Source: DRYS01 sp964491605 (lineage in GTDB: Archaea > Thermoproteota > CALKCG01 > B24 > DRYS01). Taken from it: a stretch of 64,000 nucleotides of DNA. Both the position numbers and the translations under genes were made by a program. Each line of letters starts with the position of its first letter. Position 1 is the first letter of the stretch. The stretch is from the NCBI GenBank assembly GCA_964491605.1, contig CAZBGY010000004.1:1-64000 (forward strand). Direction: 5' to 3'. Shown in pieces: positions 44,448 to 51,512 of the stretch. The notes beneath the pieces were generated by a model. The model had not been told where the DNA came from. It saw only the letters and a list, made by a program, of their open reading frames with translations, and searched no databases.

Positions 44448-44739
44448 TAGGCTTAAAAGTATGCCATCATTCTCTTGAATGTGAGGAGTAGCGATGTTCG
44501 TATACGCGAATGAGGGGGTCTAGAGGCTGGGTAGATGGAGATGCTTCGATAGGATAGACAAGACTGATGGAATACTGTAAACACTGGAATCTATTTTTCG
44601 AATAACTCTCTAGATTAGGGTTGATGCGGGGGGAGAATTATAGATTCACCAAACCGCTTAGGAGAGCTATACGTCGAATACCAGAATTTAGCGTACTCCC
44701 TGCTACGATCTATCTAGTATGAGGAATCAATTGCATCCA
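44448..44739. other. Gap, no gene seen
   Basis: A spacer of about 290 bases between convergent genes. No open frame, RNA fold or operator copy is evident on either strand. Confidence 0.4.
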
Positions 44740-45246
44740 TTACTCTCTTCCTACTGCCCCATACATTCTCCTCGATAGAATCTCTATAAGCTTCTCCTCC
44801 TCCAATGCATGCCTTTCATCTGGTGTAAGATCTTCAGGTAGCCACTCAGGTTTATCTTTATCCTTAAAATACGACCTTACCGCTCTTCTGAAGGCCCCTA
44901 CAGCCAATACACCACAATGATATTTAACAGCCGGTAATCCCCCGAGGGCATCCGATAGATCCCTCCATGATATACGCCACGCCTCCTCTAGAGTCTTCCC
45001 CTTTACCATCTCGGTAAGCATACTTGCAGTAGCTATATTCGCGGCGCACCCGTAACTCTCGAACGATGCATCTATTATCTTTAGGCTATCCCTATCTATC
45101 TTGAGGTATATTGCTATCATATCTCCACACGCTATACTCCCGGCTACGGCTGCTACATCAGCATCCTTCATTCTACCTAGATTCTTCGGATTACGGAAGA
45201 GCTCGAGAATCTTAGGGCTATAAGCTAACGGTATACGTGTAGACAA
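44740..45246 (-). CDS. iscU: IscU/NifU-like Fe-S cluster scaffold
   Basis: A 168-residue scaffold on which Fe-S clusters are built. All cluster ligands are present: C40 with D42 (ACGD), C67 (GCAAN), and H110-C111 (YHCGVLA). A 45-residue charged tail (PEWLPEDLTPDERHALEEEK) extends past the usual IscU end. It is the last gene of the dsrE-tusA-iscS-iscU operon, 13 bases after the desulfurase, so the two surely act together. Confidence 0.94.
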   Translation of the reverse strand: MSTRIPLAYSPKILELFRNPKNLGRMKDADVAAVAGSIACGDMIAIYLKIDRDSLKIIDASFESYGCAANIATASMLTEMVKGKTLEEAWRISWRDLSDALGGLPAVKYHCGVLAVGAFRRAVRSYFKDKDKPEWLPEDLTPDERHALEEEKLIEILSRRMYGAVGRE

Positions 45247-45259
45247 GAGATTTCACCTC

Positions 45260-46489
45260 CTAAACATGCATAGAGGGGCTTATAGACCTTATCCTAGATA
45301 CCGCTTCGATTATATGTTTCAAAGCATATTCTATATCCGAATCCGTATGCATAGGATGTAACTTCATCAATATACTTCCATGAGCCTCCTCAAACCTCCT
45401 ACCTATAGCTAGCAGTACATGACTCGGTTCGAGAACCCTACTCGTACAAGCACTACCACTCGATACGTAAACACCCCTAAGACTAAGCTCCACGGTTAAA
45501 GCTTCACCTTCACAATGAAGGAAGCTTATATTGATGTTATCAGGTGAACGCTTAGAGCCTCTAGGTCCGTTCAAGATGGCTCCATCTACACCCCCCATTA
45601 TATTATCTATAAGCTTATCCCTAAGCCTAGCCATATTCTGAGCGTATGCATCCATGGCGCTGCAGAGTACCTCCACGGCTTTAGCGAACCCGACGATGCC
45701 AGGTATATTTTCCACTCCAGGCCAGAGCTTCTGAGTACTGAGCTGCCCATGAATTATAGGTTCTAGCTGGATACCATCCTTAACGTATAATATTCCAACA
45801 CCCTTAGGCCCATAGACTTTATGACTACTGAATGATGCTAGATCTATACCTAGCTTACCTAGATCTACAGCTACCCTACCGAGCGTATCGCATGCATCTA
45901 TATGGATCACTACATCCTCGCATCTATCCCTAACTATATCGACTATTGCATCCATACACTGGATGACGCCGATCTCATGATTCACCGGGGCTATACTAAC
46001 CATTAGAGTCTCCTTATCGACAACTTTCTCGAGAATATCTAGATTTAGGAAGCCCTCGCTATCTACTGGTATTTTAACAACTTTAAATCCATACTGTTGA
46101 AGCGATTCGGCTGGAAATATGACGCTTAGATGCTCTATACTCGATACGGCAATCTTTCTCTTACCACTCTTCAACCCTTTAGCTAAGCCTAGTATAGCTA
46201 GGTTGTTAGCCTCAGTACCGCTATGCGTATACACGATATTCTCAGGCTTACACCCTATGAATCTGGCTATCGTCGAGGATGACTTATAGAGAGCTTCGTA
46301 TGATTCCCAACCCCTCCTATGCGTTATAGAGGGATGGCCGATACCAATCTCACTGTAGGCCTTCACCATAGCCTCCAATGCTTCAGGCAATATTAAACCG
46401 GAATTCTCTAAATCAAAGTAGACCTCCTTCTCAGGCTTACCGTGAGCTTTCAATAGATCCTCAACACTCCTATGTATATCGCTATACAC
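45260..46489 (-). CDS. iscS: Cysteine desulfurase, IscS/NifS-like
   Basis: A 409-residue PLP enzyme moving sulfur from cysteine to an active-site persulfide. H120 (SSIEH), N169-H-E-I-G region (VNHEIGV), D198, PLP lysine K224 (SSHKVYGPKG) and reactive C348 (SSGSACTS) are visible. One oddity: the glutamine that normally contacts the PLP ring oxygen (HxDAxQ) is D201 here (HIDACD). The gene overlaps tusA by one base and is followed by iscU, a compact sulfur-relay unit. Confidence 0.92.
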   Translation of the reverse strand: MYSDIHRSVEDLLKAHGKPEKEVYFDLENSGLILPEALEAMVKAYSEIGIGHPSITHRRGWESYEALYKSSSTIARFIGCKPENIVYTHSGTEANNLAILGLAKGLKSGKRKIAVSSIEHLSVIFPAESLQQYGFKVVKIPVDSEGFLNLDILEKVVDKETLMVSIAPVNHEIGVIQCMDAIVDIVRDRCEDVVIHIDACDTLGRVAVDLGKLGIDLASFSSHKVYGPKGVGILYVKDGIQLEPIIHGQLSTQKLWPGVENIPGIVGFAKAVEVLCSAMDAYAQNMARLRDKLIDNIMGGVDGAILNGPRGSKRSPDNINISFLHCEGEALTVELSLRGVYVSSGSACTSRVLEPSHVLLAIGRRFEEAHGSILMKLHPMHTDSDIEYALKHIIEAVSRIRSISPSMHV

Positions 46490-46713
46490 TATCCACGCAC
46501 CTCTACGTACAATTTATACAAGCCATCCTCTTCTTCAATCTTAACAAGTCTATGACCTACACTGAGGCACCACTCCTTTACATCGATTGGTGCGGCCGGA
46601 TCTGTAGCTAGCAAGACTATGATTTCACCATGTGAAGCCTCAGATGCAGCTTTAGCTAGAGCTAGTAGGGGGCCTGGACATGATTTAAACCTAGCATCAA
46701 CAACCCTATGCAC
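46489..46713 (-). CDS. tusA: TusA-like sulfur carrier
   Basis: A 74-residue small sulfur-transfer protein. C12 in the conserved CPGPL motif carries the persulfide, followed by the helix LLALAKAASEASHGEIIVLLATDP, as in TusA/SirA. It lies between dsrE and iscS in one operon (1-base overlap with iscS). It probably takes sulfur from the desulfurase and passes it to DsrE or other acceptors. Confidence 0.92.
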   Translation of the reverse strand: MHRVVDARFKSCPGPLLALAKAASEASHGEIIVLLATDPAAPIDVKEWCLSVGHRLVKIEEEDGLYKLYVEVRG

Positions 46714-46731
46714 AGATATCCACCTACTCTA

Positions 46732-47139
46732 CTAAGAGATAAATAGCGTCGCATCAGATTCTTTAATCCTACCTAGGAAATATGAGGCCCCGACCACCCC
46801 ATCTACGAAATCTTTCAGATCCTCCTTCCTTATATCTAATAGGTCCATGGTAGCGGAGCATGCGTAAATCCTAACTTTACCGGTACACTTAGCCTTCTCG
46901 ATAATATCCTTCCAGCTAGGTAGGAGGCCATCGGTTACCGCTTTAATAAGCTTATCCTGATATTCCCTATAATCGGTTGATACTCCGCTAGACTCGTAAC
47001 CTTTCTTCAAGAGTAGGAGACCCCAGAATGTGAAGAAGATATCTACATCCCATCCTGATATGGAGGCTACTAGAGCTATATTTAATGCTGGATATACCTT
47101 ATCCAGCTTCTCCGAGGCTAGTATAATCGATAGTTTCAT
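46732..47139 (-). CDS. DsrE/DsrE2-like sulfur-transfer protein
   Basis: A 135-residue DsrE-fold protein. C94 in IYACSATMDLLDI is the conserved persulfide cysteine, with C85 nearby. The N-terminal SIILASEKLDKVYPALNIAL is typical of the DsrE2 branch. It is the first gene of the operon with tusA, iscS and iscU, with the palindromic operator directly upstream. It is expected to exchange sulfur with TusA. Confidence 0.88.
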   Translation of the reverse strand: MKLSIILASEKLDKVYPALNIALVASISGWDVDIFFTFWGLLLLKKGYESSGVSTDYREYQDKLIKAVTDGLLPSWKDIIEKAKCTGKVRIYACSATMDLLDIRKEDLKDFVDGVVGASYFLGRIKESDATLFIS

Positions 47140-47149
47140 ATCTCTATAG

Positions 47150-47174
47150 TTTTATATAACGGTGTTATATAAAA
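47150..47174. promoter_or_regulatory. Sulfur-regulon operator between dsrE and sufS operons
   Basis: TTTTATATAAC-GGT-GTTATATAAAA, a perfect 11-bp dyad, the longest of the set. It includes TATA-like sequence on both strands and sits between divergent starts at 47139 and 47216. A bound repressor would shut both operons. Confidence 0.7.
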
Positions 47175-47215
47175 TTTCCTCTAGATTTTAATAGAGGGGG
47201 AGGGTAGGCATAGAT

Positions 47216-48433
47216 ATGATGGACCCCTACAAGATTAGGCTGGATTTCCCTATACTATCCACCAGGAGGAGTGACGGGAAGCCTCTAGTATACTTAGATA
47301 ACGCTGCTACATCGTTGAAGCCTAAGCAGGTCATAGAAGCTATCGTAGAATACTATGAGAAGTATACGGCTAATGTTCATAGAGGCATCTACCGATTATC
47401 ACAGGAGGCAACCACTCTGTACGAGAATTCCAGAGAGAAGATAGCTAGGTTCATAGATGCATCCCCGGATGAGATAGTATTCGTAAAGAATGCTACAGAA
47501 GCTATAAATATTGTGGCCTACGGTCTTGATTGGAGCCCTGGAGATGAAGTTATAACGACAGTTATGGAACATCACTCCAATCTAGTACCTTGGCAGATGC
47601 TTAGAGATAGATGTGGAGTTAAACTTAGATTCCTAGATATAACCAATGACGGCCTACTAGCTCTAGATAAGCTACCAGAACTCATAACAGAGAGGACTAG
47701 GCTTATAGCTATAGGCCATGTATCCAACGTGCTAGGTACTATAAACCCTATAGAGGAGGTGGCACGTATAGCCCGTAAGAACGGGATCCTCCTTCTAGTG
47801 GATGCAGCTCAATCCGTACCGCATATGCCTATCGATGTTAGACGAATCGGATGCGACTTTTTAGTGTTCAGCGGCCATAAGATGTTAGGTCCGACGGGCA
47901 TAGGATGCCTATATGTACGTAGAGGCGTGGAGGATCTAATTGAGCCGGTACTCGGTGGAGGTGAGATGATAAGGAGGGTTAGCCTAGAGAGGGCTACATG
48001 GAACGATATGCCTTGGAGGATGGAGGCGGGTACACCCAACGTAGCTGGAGCGATAGGCTTAGCTGCTGCGGTAGATTACCTCTTAAAGCTTGGTATGGAT
48101 AACGTTAAGTCTCATGAAGATAGGTTAACAGAGTATGCTTTGAAGAGGTTGAACGAGTTTGACGACGTATCGATCTACGGACCTATGGATGTCAGGCGTA
48201 GGTCTGGTATACTATCCTTCAATGTCGATAACGTGGATCCGCATGATGTAGCTCTACTACTAGATGAGCTTGAGAATATAGCTGTTAGATCTGGTGTGCA
48301 CTGCGCAGAGCCATTGCATGCTAGGCTAGGTTTACCGGGGACGGTGAGAGCATCGTTCTACATCTATAATACTATGGAGGAGATAGATCTCCTCTGCGAT
48401 ACTATCGGTAGGGTAGTTAGCTTACTAGCGTAG
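47216..48433 (+). CDS. sufS: Cysteine desulfurase, SufS/CsdA-like
   Basis: A 405-residue group-II cysteine desulfurase. It has YLDNAATSLKPK, MEHHSNLVPW, DAAQSVPHMPID, PLP lysine K222 (SGHKMLGPTG) and reactive C363 in RSGVHCAEPL, the SufS-type signature. It is the second desulfurase within a kilobase, of the other group, so the two probably serve different acceptors. Two ATGs (47216, 47219) are possible starts. It converges with thi4, overlapping by nine bases. Confidence 0.94.
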   Translation: MMDPYKIRLDFPILSTRRSDGKPLVYLDNAATSLKPKQVIEAIVEYYEKYTANVHRGIYRLSQEATTLYENSREKIARFIDASPDEIVFVKNATEAINIVAYGLDWSPGDEVITTVMEHHSNLVPWQMLRDRCGVKLRFLDITNDGLLALDKLPELITERTRLIAIGHVSNVLGTINPIEEVARIARKNGILLLVDAAQSVPHMPIDVRRIGCDFLVFSGHKMLGPTGIGCLYVRRGVEDLIEPVLGGGEMIRRVSLERATWNDMPWRMEAGTPNVAGAIGLAAAVDYLLKLGMDNVKSHEDRLTEYALKRLNEFDDVSIYGPMDVRRRSGILSFNVDNVDPHDVALLLDELENIAVRSGVHCAEPLHARLGLPGTVRASFYIYNTMEEIDLLCDTIGRVVSLLA

Positions 48434-49210
48434 CTTAAATAGATCCTCTACCAATATGTTAGCTATACGTCTACCAGATATTAGCATACCTCCAAATATC
48501 GGACCCATCCTAGGTATCCCATGGATAGCCGCTACGGACATACCTGCCGCATATAGACCTGGGCATACCATACCAGTCTTTTCGACTATCAACTCCTCAC
48601 CCTTCGAAGCCCACATGGAAGATTCACCCTGAATAGCTAGGTTGAGTTGAGGTATCTTCCTAGAAGCTATCGATAATACCTCGGCTTCATGGCCTGTACA
48701 GTCTACTACAGCCCTAGCCTTTATGGCTAGAGGATCTACATGGAAGCCTGCCGCTATCGTCGAAGTCCACTGCACTACTACACCGACTATCCTGGGTCTC
48801 CCATCCTCCATCCTATATACTACATCGTCTACGGTAACACCTAGTAGGATATCCACACCTGAATCCAACGCTGAGGAAGCTAACTTAGCTATCATCTCGG
48901 CAGGATCGACTATGTAGAGACCTGTAGAGCCATACGCTCTGAATCTACAGCCTACATCTCTAAGTATATCCAAAGCCTCCTCTTGAACGACGATCGCAGG
49001 TAGCTGCATACCTCCCCCACCTATACCCCCACCGAACGATAACCTCCTCTCCACTATAACCGTTCTAATACCCTTCCTAGATAGATAGATAGACGATGTT
49101 AGACCTGCAGGACCTGCACCGACTATCACGACATCTACATCCACCAACCTTGAAAGCTTCTCAGCTGAAGCCTCTATTATAGCCTTAGATATTACGGCTT
49201 CGTCGATCAT
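48425..49210 (-). CDS. thi4: Thi4 family thiazole synthase, histidine (sulfide-using) type
   Basis: A 261-residue flavoprotein-fold enzyme making the thiamine thiazole from NAD, glycine and sulfur. It has VVIVGAGPAGLTSSIYLS, GGGIGGGGMQLP, and GFHVDPLAIKA, then VVDCTGHEAEV and PRMGPIFGGMLISG. At the position where yeast Thi4 has its sacrificial cysteine, this protein has His in GFHVDP, as in the Methanocaldococcus enzyme. It should therefore be catalytic and use free sulfide. An operator copy lies 16 bases upstream of the ATG. Confidence 0.92.
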   Translation of the reverse strand: MIDEAVISKAIIEASAEKLSRLVDVDVVIVGAGPAGLTSSIYLSRKGIRTVIVERRLSFGGGIGGGGMQLPAIVVQEEALDILRDVGCRFRAYGSTGLYIVDPAEMIAKLASSALDSGVDILLGVTVDDVVYRMEDGRPRIVGVVVQWTSTIAAGFHVDPLAIKARAVVDCTGHEAEVLSIASRKIPQLNLAIQGESSMWASKGEELIVEKTGMVCPGLYAAGMSVAAIHGIPRMGPIFGGMLISGRRIANILVEDLFKLR

Positions 49211-49225
49211 ACCAATACACCCTAG

Positions 49226-49238
49226 ATAACGCTGTTAA
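49226..49238. promoter_or_regulatory. Sulfur-regulon operator at thi4
   Basis: ATAAC-GCT-GTTAA, one mismatch from the full dyad, 16 bases before the thi4 start and just downstream of a minus-strand TATA-like GGTATAAGG. It would lie at the transcription start. Confidence 0.5.
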
Positions 49239-49289
49239 ATCCTTATACCTAAAAACAATACTATTAAGTTTTACGAGGCACAGATCGGC

Positions 49290-49475
49290 ATGAGCGTTCA
49301 TAGATGCATAGTATGCGGAAGGGTAGTGAAGGATCCATCATATATACGTAAGACATGCTGTGTAAACAAAGTGTACGTATTCTGTTCAAATGAATGTCGT
49401 AGTAGGTGGTCTAGTATATGGCTTAAGAGCCAAGTAGAACAGAGGTATGGAGCCTCTAGAAGATTAGATGCATGA
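49290..49475 (+). CDS. Small TRASH/MYM-like zinc-finger protein
   Basis: A 61-residue protein with cysteine pairs CIVCG, TCCVN and FCSNECRSRW, the TRASH-type treble-clef pattern linked to metal handling. It is divergent from thi4 and lies within the sulfur block. The spacer to the next gene (49476-49631) contains a short hairpin (TACCCG/CGGGTA near 49530-49556) of unknown meaning. Exact role unknown; metal sensing or trafficking is inference. Confidence 0.65.
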   Translation: MSVHRCIVCGRVVKDPSYIRKTCCVNKVYVFCSNECRSRWSSIWLKSQVEQRYGASRRLDA

Positions 49476-49620
49476 AACTTAGAGTTGGATGCCTCTCCGG
49501 CATAGTTGAGGTATACTCTGATGGATGGATTACCCGACTATCCCATACCGGGTAGGCAGATCTTATAAGGTTTCGATAGGCTTCAACATTAACGTTTATC
49601 TATGCCTTCGACCCATCTTT

Positions 49621-49633
49621 AAAACAGTGTTAT
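49621..49633. promoter_or_regulatory. Sulfur-regulon operator overlapping NadA-like start codon
   Basis: AAAAC-AGT-GTTAT, one mismatch from the dyad. Its last bases form the ATG of the NadA-like gene (GTTATG), exactly as at the sulfhydrylase gene. Confidence 0.5.
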
Positions 49634-50018
49634 GAGTAGATTACAGAGACTTATCGAGAGGATGGAGGAGTTGAGGGAGGCTTCGATACTAGCTCATAAC
49701 TATCAGCACTCAGAAGACCAGAATATAGCGAACTATGTCGATGATAGCGTAGGCTTAACTTGGAGAGCTATGCTAGAGAAGGACCGTATGATAACAGTAT
49801 TCTTGACTGTCGACTTTATGATAGAGACTGCGGCTACACTTAACTCGGGTGGAAGAGTTTTAGTACCATCGATGGAGGCTCGATACCTTAATGCTAAGCT
49901 AAATATTTTAGAGAAGATTTACATACCTTTAATGGATGAGAAGTATATGGTTAGAATATTTGAAGAGACAACTTCTAAGGCTAGAAGGGTTTTAGGGAAG
50001 GATATTCGAATTAACTAG
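49632..50018 (+). CDS. Internally deleted quinolinate synthase (NadA) derivative
   Basis: A 128-residue frame whose N-terminus matches NadA (ILAHNYQHSEDQNIANYVDDS, then FMIETAATLN and VLVPSMEA). It then jumps to what looks like the NadA C-terminal helix (LEKIYIPLMDEKYMVRIFEE, SKARRVLG). Normal NadA has about 300 residues and three cysteines for its 4Fe-4S cluster; this protein has no cysteine at all. The site where the first cysteine is expected (EAGC) reads EARY. It cannot make quinolinate. The frame is open, has an operator, and heads a unit with two intact genes, so it may be a reused fragment rather than debris. Confidence 0.7.
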   Translation: MSRLQRLIERMEELREASILAHNYQHSEDQNIANYVDDSVGLTWRAMLEKDRMITVFLTVDFMIETAATLNSGGRVLVPSMEARYLNAKLNILEKIYIPLMDEKYMVRIFEETTSKARRVLGKDIRIN

Positions 50019-50025
50019 GTAGGGG

Positions 50026-50325
50026 ATGAATCGAATCATGCGAAGAAACTCAGACGAATCCTTGGGGAGGCTTTTGGCGTTTATCGAAAAAGGTTGCTCC
50101 TATAAGTTTAGCCTCATAGCTAGGGTGCGCCCAGGAATGGAGGGGGAAGTCGCTAGTCTACTATTGAATAACTGTAGGAGTGCTACATCTATACGTGGTA
50201 TATTAGTTAGATGTAGGGAAGAGGATGTAGAGATAGCCTTCACTATAGGGACTGGGAAGCTTCTAGTAAAGGCTAGTAGTGAGTTGGAAGCCTACCGCAC
50301 CCTAGAACGTCTTCTATCATCGTAA
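50026..50325 (+). CDS. Hypothetical protein between NadA-like and FdhD genes
   Basis: A 99-residue protein with three cysteines (KGCSYKF, NNCRSAT, VRCREED) and a predicted strand-helix-strand pattern (SLIARVRPGMEGEVASLLL, VEIAFTIGTGKLLVKASS). It has a faint likeness to small Pcc1-like folds, too weak to name. Its stop overlaps the FdhD start by one base, so it is co-translated with FdhD and may help in sulfur transfer. Function unknown. Confidence 0.6.
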   Translation: MNRIMRRNSDESLGRLLAFIEKGCSYKFSLIARVRPGMEGEVASLLLNNCRSATSIRGILVRCREEDVEIAFTIGTGKLLVKASSELEAYRTLERLLSS

Positions 50326-51107
50326 TGGGTGATCTACTCTTGGGTAGCTATATACATACATCCAAGATTTTAAGGTATGTTAGAGGCGTAGTTTCGATCG
50401 TAGATGATGAAGTCGTAGTCGAAATACCTATACATGTATACGTGAATTCGAGGCTTATAGCGATACTTAACTCCACACCGGTGGATCTCGAAGCTTTAGC
50501 TATAGGCTACCTTATAACGGAGGGGTTCCTTAGGGATCTAAGCGAAGTTAGCAGTATATCGATTTCAGAAAGTAACCATGTATATGTTAAGACATCTACG
50601 GATGTAGAGTATAGGGTAAAGCTAATGGATAACGTAAAAGTCGTTGGAACCATATGTGGGGAGTATGGGGTGAAACCTGCTAGGAAAGTGAATTCGGATG
50701 CTATGTTCACCGTGGATCTCATATTAGATGCCGTTAGAAGGCTTAGTTTGGAAGCTCAGATCTACAGGAGGACTGGGGGGGCACACATAGCATTAATCCT
50801 AGACGATTCAGGCTTCACCGTACAGAGCGAGGATGTAGGAAGACATAACGCTGTAGATAAGGTTATAGGTCTAGCCTTCCTGAAGAATTATAGATCGTTC
50901 GAGAAGAGTATGTTAGCGTGCAGCGGTAGGATCTCATCTGAGATCGTGCGTAAAGCTGCTAGCGTAGGCATACCTTTGATAGCTTCGCCATCAGCACCTA
51001 CATCGCTTGGGTTGAGGTTAGCCGAGCAATCTGGTTTAACTATCGTAGGCTTCGTTAGAGGCTATAGGTTTAACGTCTATACATATCCGCATAGGATCGC
51101 ATTCTAG
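50325..51107 (+). CDS. fdhD: FdhD-like sulfurtransferase for molybdoenzyme maturation
   Basis: A 260-residue FdhD-family protein. In bacteria FdhD carries sulfur from IscS to the molybdenum cofactor of formate dehydrogenase. It has LAIGYLITEGFL, RRTGGAHIALIL, SEDVGRHNAVDKVIG, CSGRISSEIVRKAASVGIPLIASPSAPTSLG (in parts) and GFVRGYRFNVYTYP. The bacterial active loop has two cysteines (CxxC); here it reads ICGEYG with only C111. No formate dehydrogenase gene is in the window. Confidence 0.9.
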   Translation: MGDLLLGSYIHTSKILRYVRGVVSIVDDEVVVEIPIHVYVNSRLIAILNSTPVDLEALAIGYLITEGFLRDLSEVSSISISESNHVYVKTSTDVEYRVKLMDNVKVVGTICGEYGVKPARKVNSDAMFTVDLILDAVRRLSLEAQIYRRTGGAHIALILDDSGFTVQSEDVGRHNAVDKVIGLAFLKNYRSFEKSMLACSGRISSEIVRKAASVGIPLIASPSAPTSLGLRLAEQSGLTIVGFVRGYRFNVYTYPHRIAF

Positions 51108-51116
51108 GCTAAGAAT

Positions 51117-51455
51117 CTATTCTATGTAACTGGTAGCCTGACTCCCGCTATAAGCCCTAGTCGCTCTACATATCCTACATACAGCTTCCCAATCTAGTGA
51201 TTTACCCTGCGATACCATACACTCGACTATCTCGTCTATAGCCTTTCTAGCTTCCTCTATAGAGAGAAGCTTCTCGATCCATTTACCTCCACGCTTAACG
51301 TTAACATAATGACTTATAGCAGCTTGCGTCGTACCTAGAGCTTTAGCTACAGTAGACTGTGTAAAGCCGTATTCCTCTATGAGTCTACGAGCTATGATAG
51401 CTCTTAGAGCTGGGAGTACGTATTTAACGGATGATTCGCATGGAAGCTTCAACAA
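51117..51455 (-). CDS. XRE-type HTH regulator with C-terminal cysteines (candidate sulfur-regulon regulator)
   Basis: A 112-residue archaeal regulator. The helix-turn-helix spans about residues 30-55 (FTQSTVAKALGTTQAAISHY), followed by KRGGKWIEKL. Cysteines C6, C79, C93 and C96 (CRIC) could bind zinc or an Fe-S cluster. It resembles the small archaeal COG2522-type regulators. It starts at a TTG, with a variant operator (51480-51492) upstream, consistent with self-control. It lies between FdhD and the sulfhydrylase. It is the only dedicated regulator in the block, so I propose it binds the ATAAC-N3-GTTAT sites. Confidence 0.75.
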   Translation of the reverse strand: MLKLPCESSVKYVLPALRAIIARRLIEEYGFTQSTVAKALGTTQAAISHYVNVKRGGKWIEKLLSIEEARKAIDEIVECMVSQGKSLDWEAVCRICRATRAYSGSQATSYIE

Positions 51456-51479
51456 CCCACACTGTATTTTGAATAAGTT

Positions 51480-51492
51480 ATTACAGGGTTAT
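51480..51492. promoter_or_regulatory. Variant sulfur-regulon operator at HTH regulator gene
   Basis: On the minus strand ATAAC-CCT-GTAAT, one mismatch from the dyad, 25 bases before the regulator's TTG. A second small palindrome, AATAA-G-TTATT, overlaps it at 51472-51482. Confidence 0.4.
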
Positions 51493-51512
51493 TAAGTTTT
51501 CATATAACAACA

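Noticed and set aside
49530..49556. Hairpin TACCCG/CGGGTA before the NadA-like gene as a terminator or riboswitch
   Set aside because: Only six pairs, no T-run, no known riboswitch core; left as a note.
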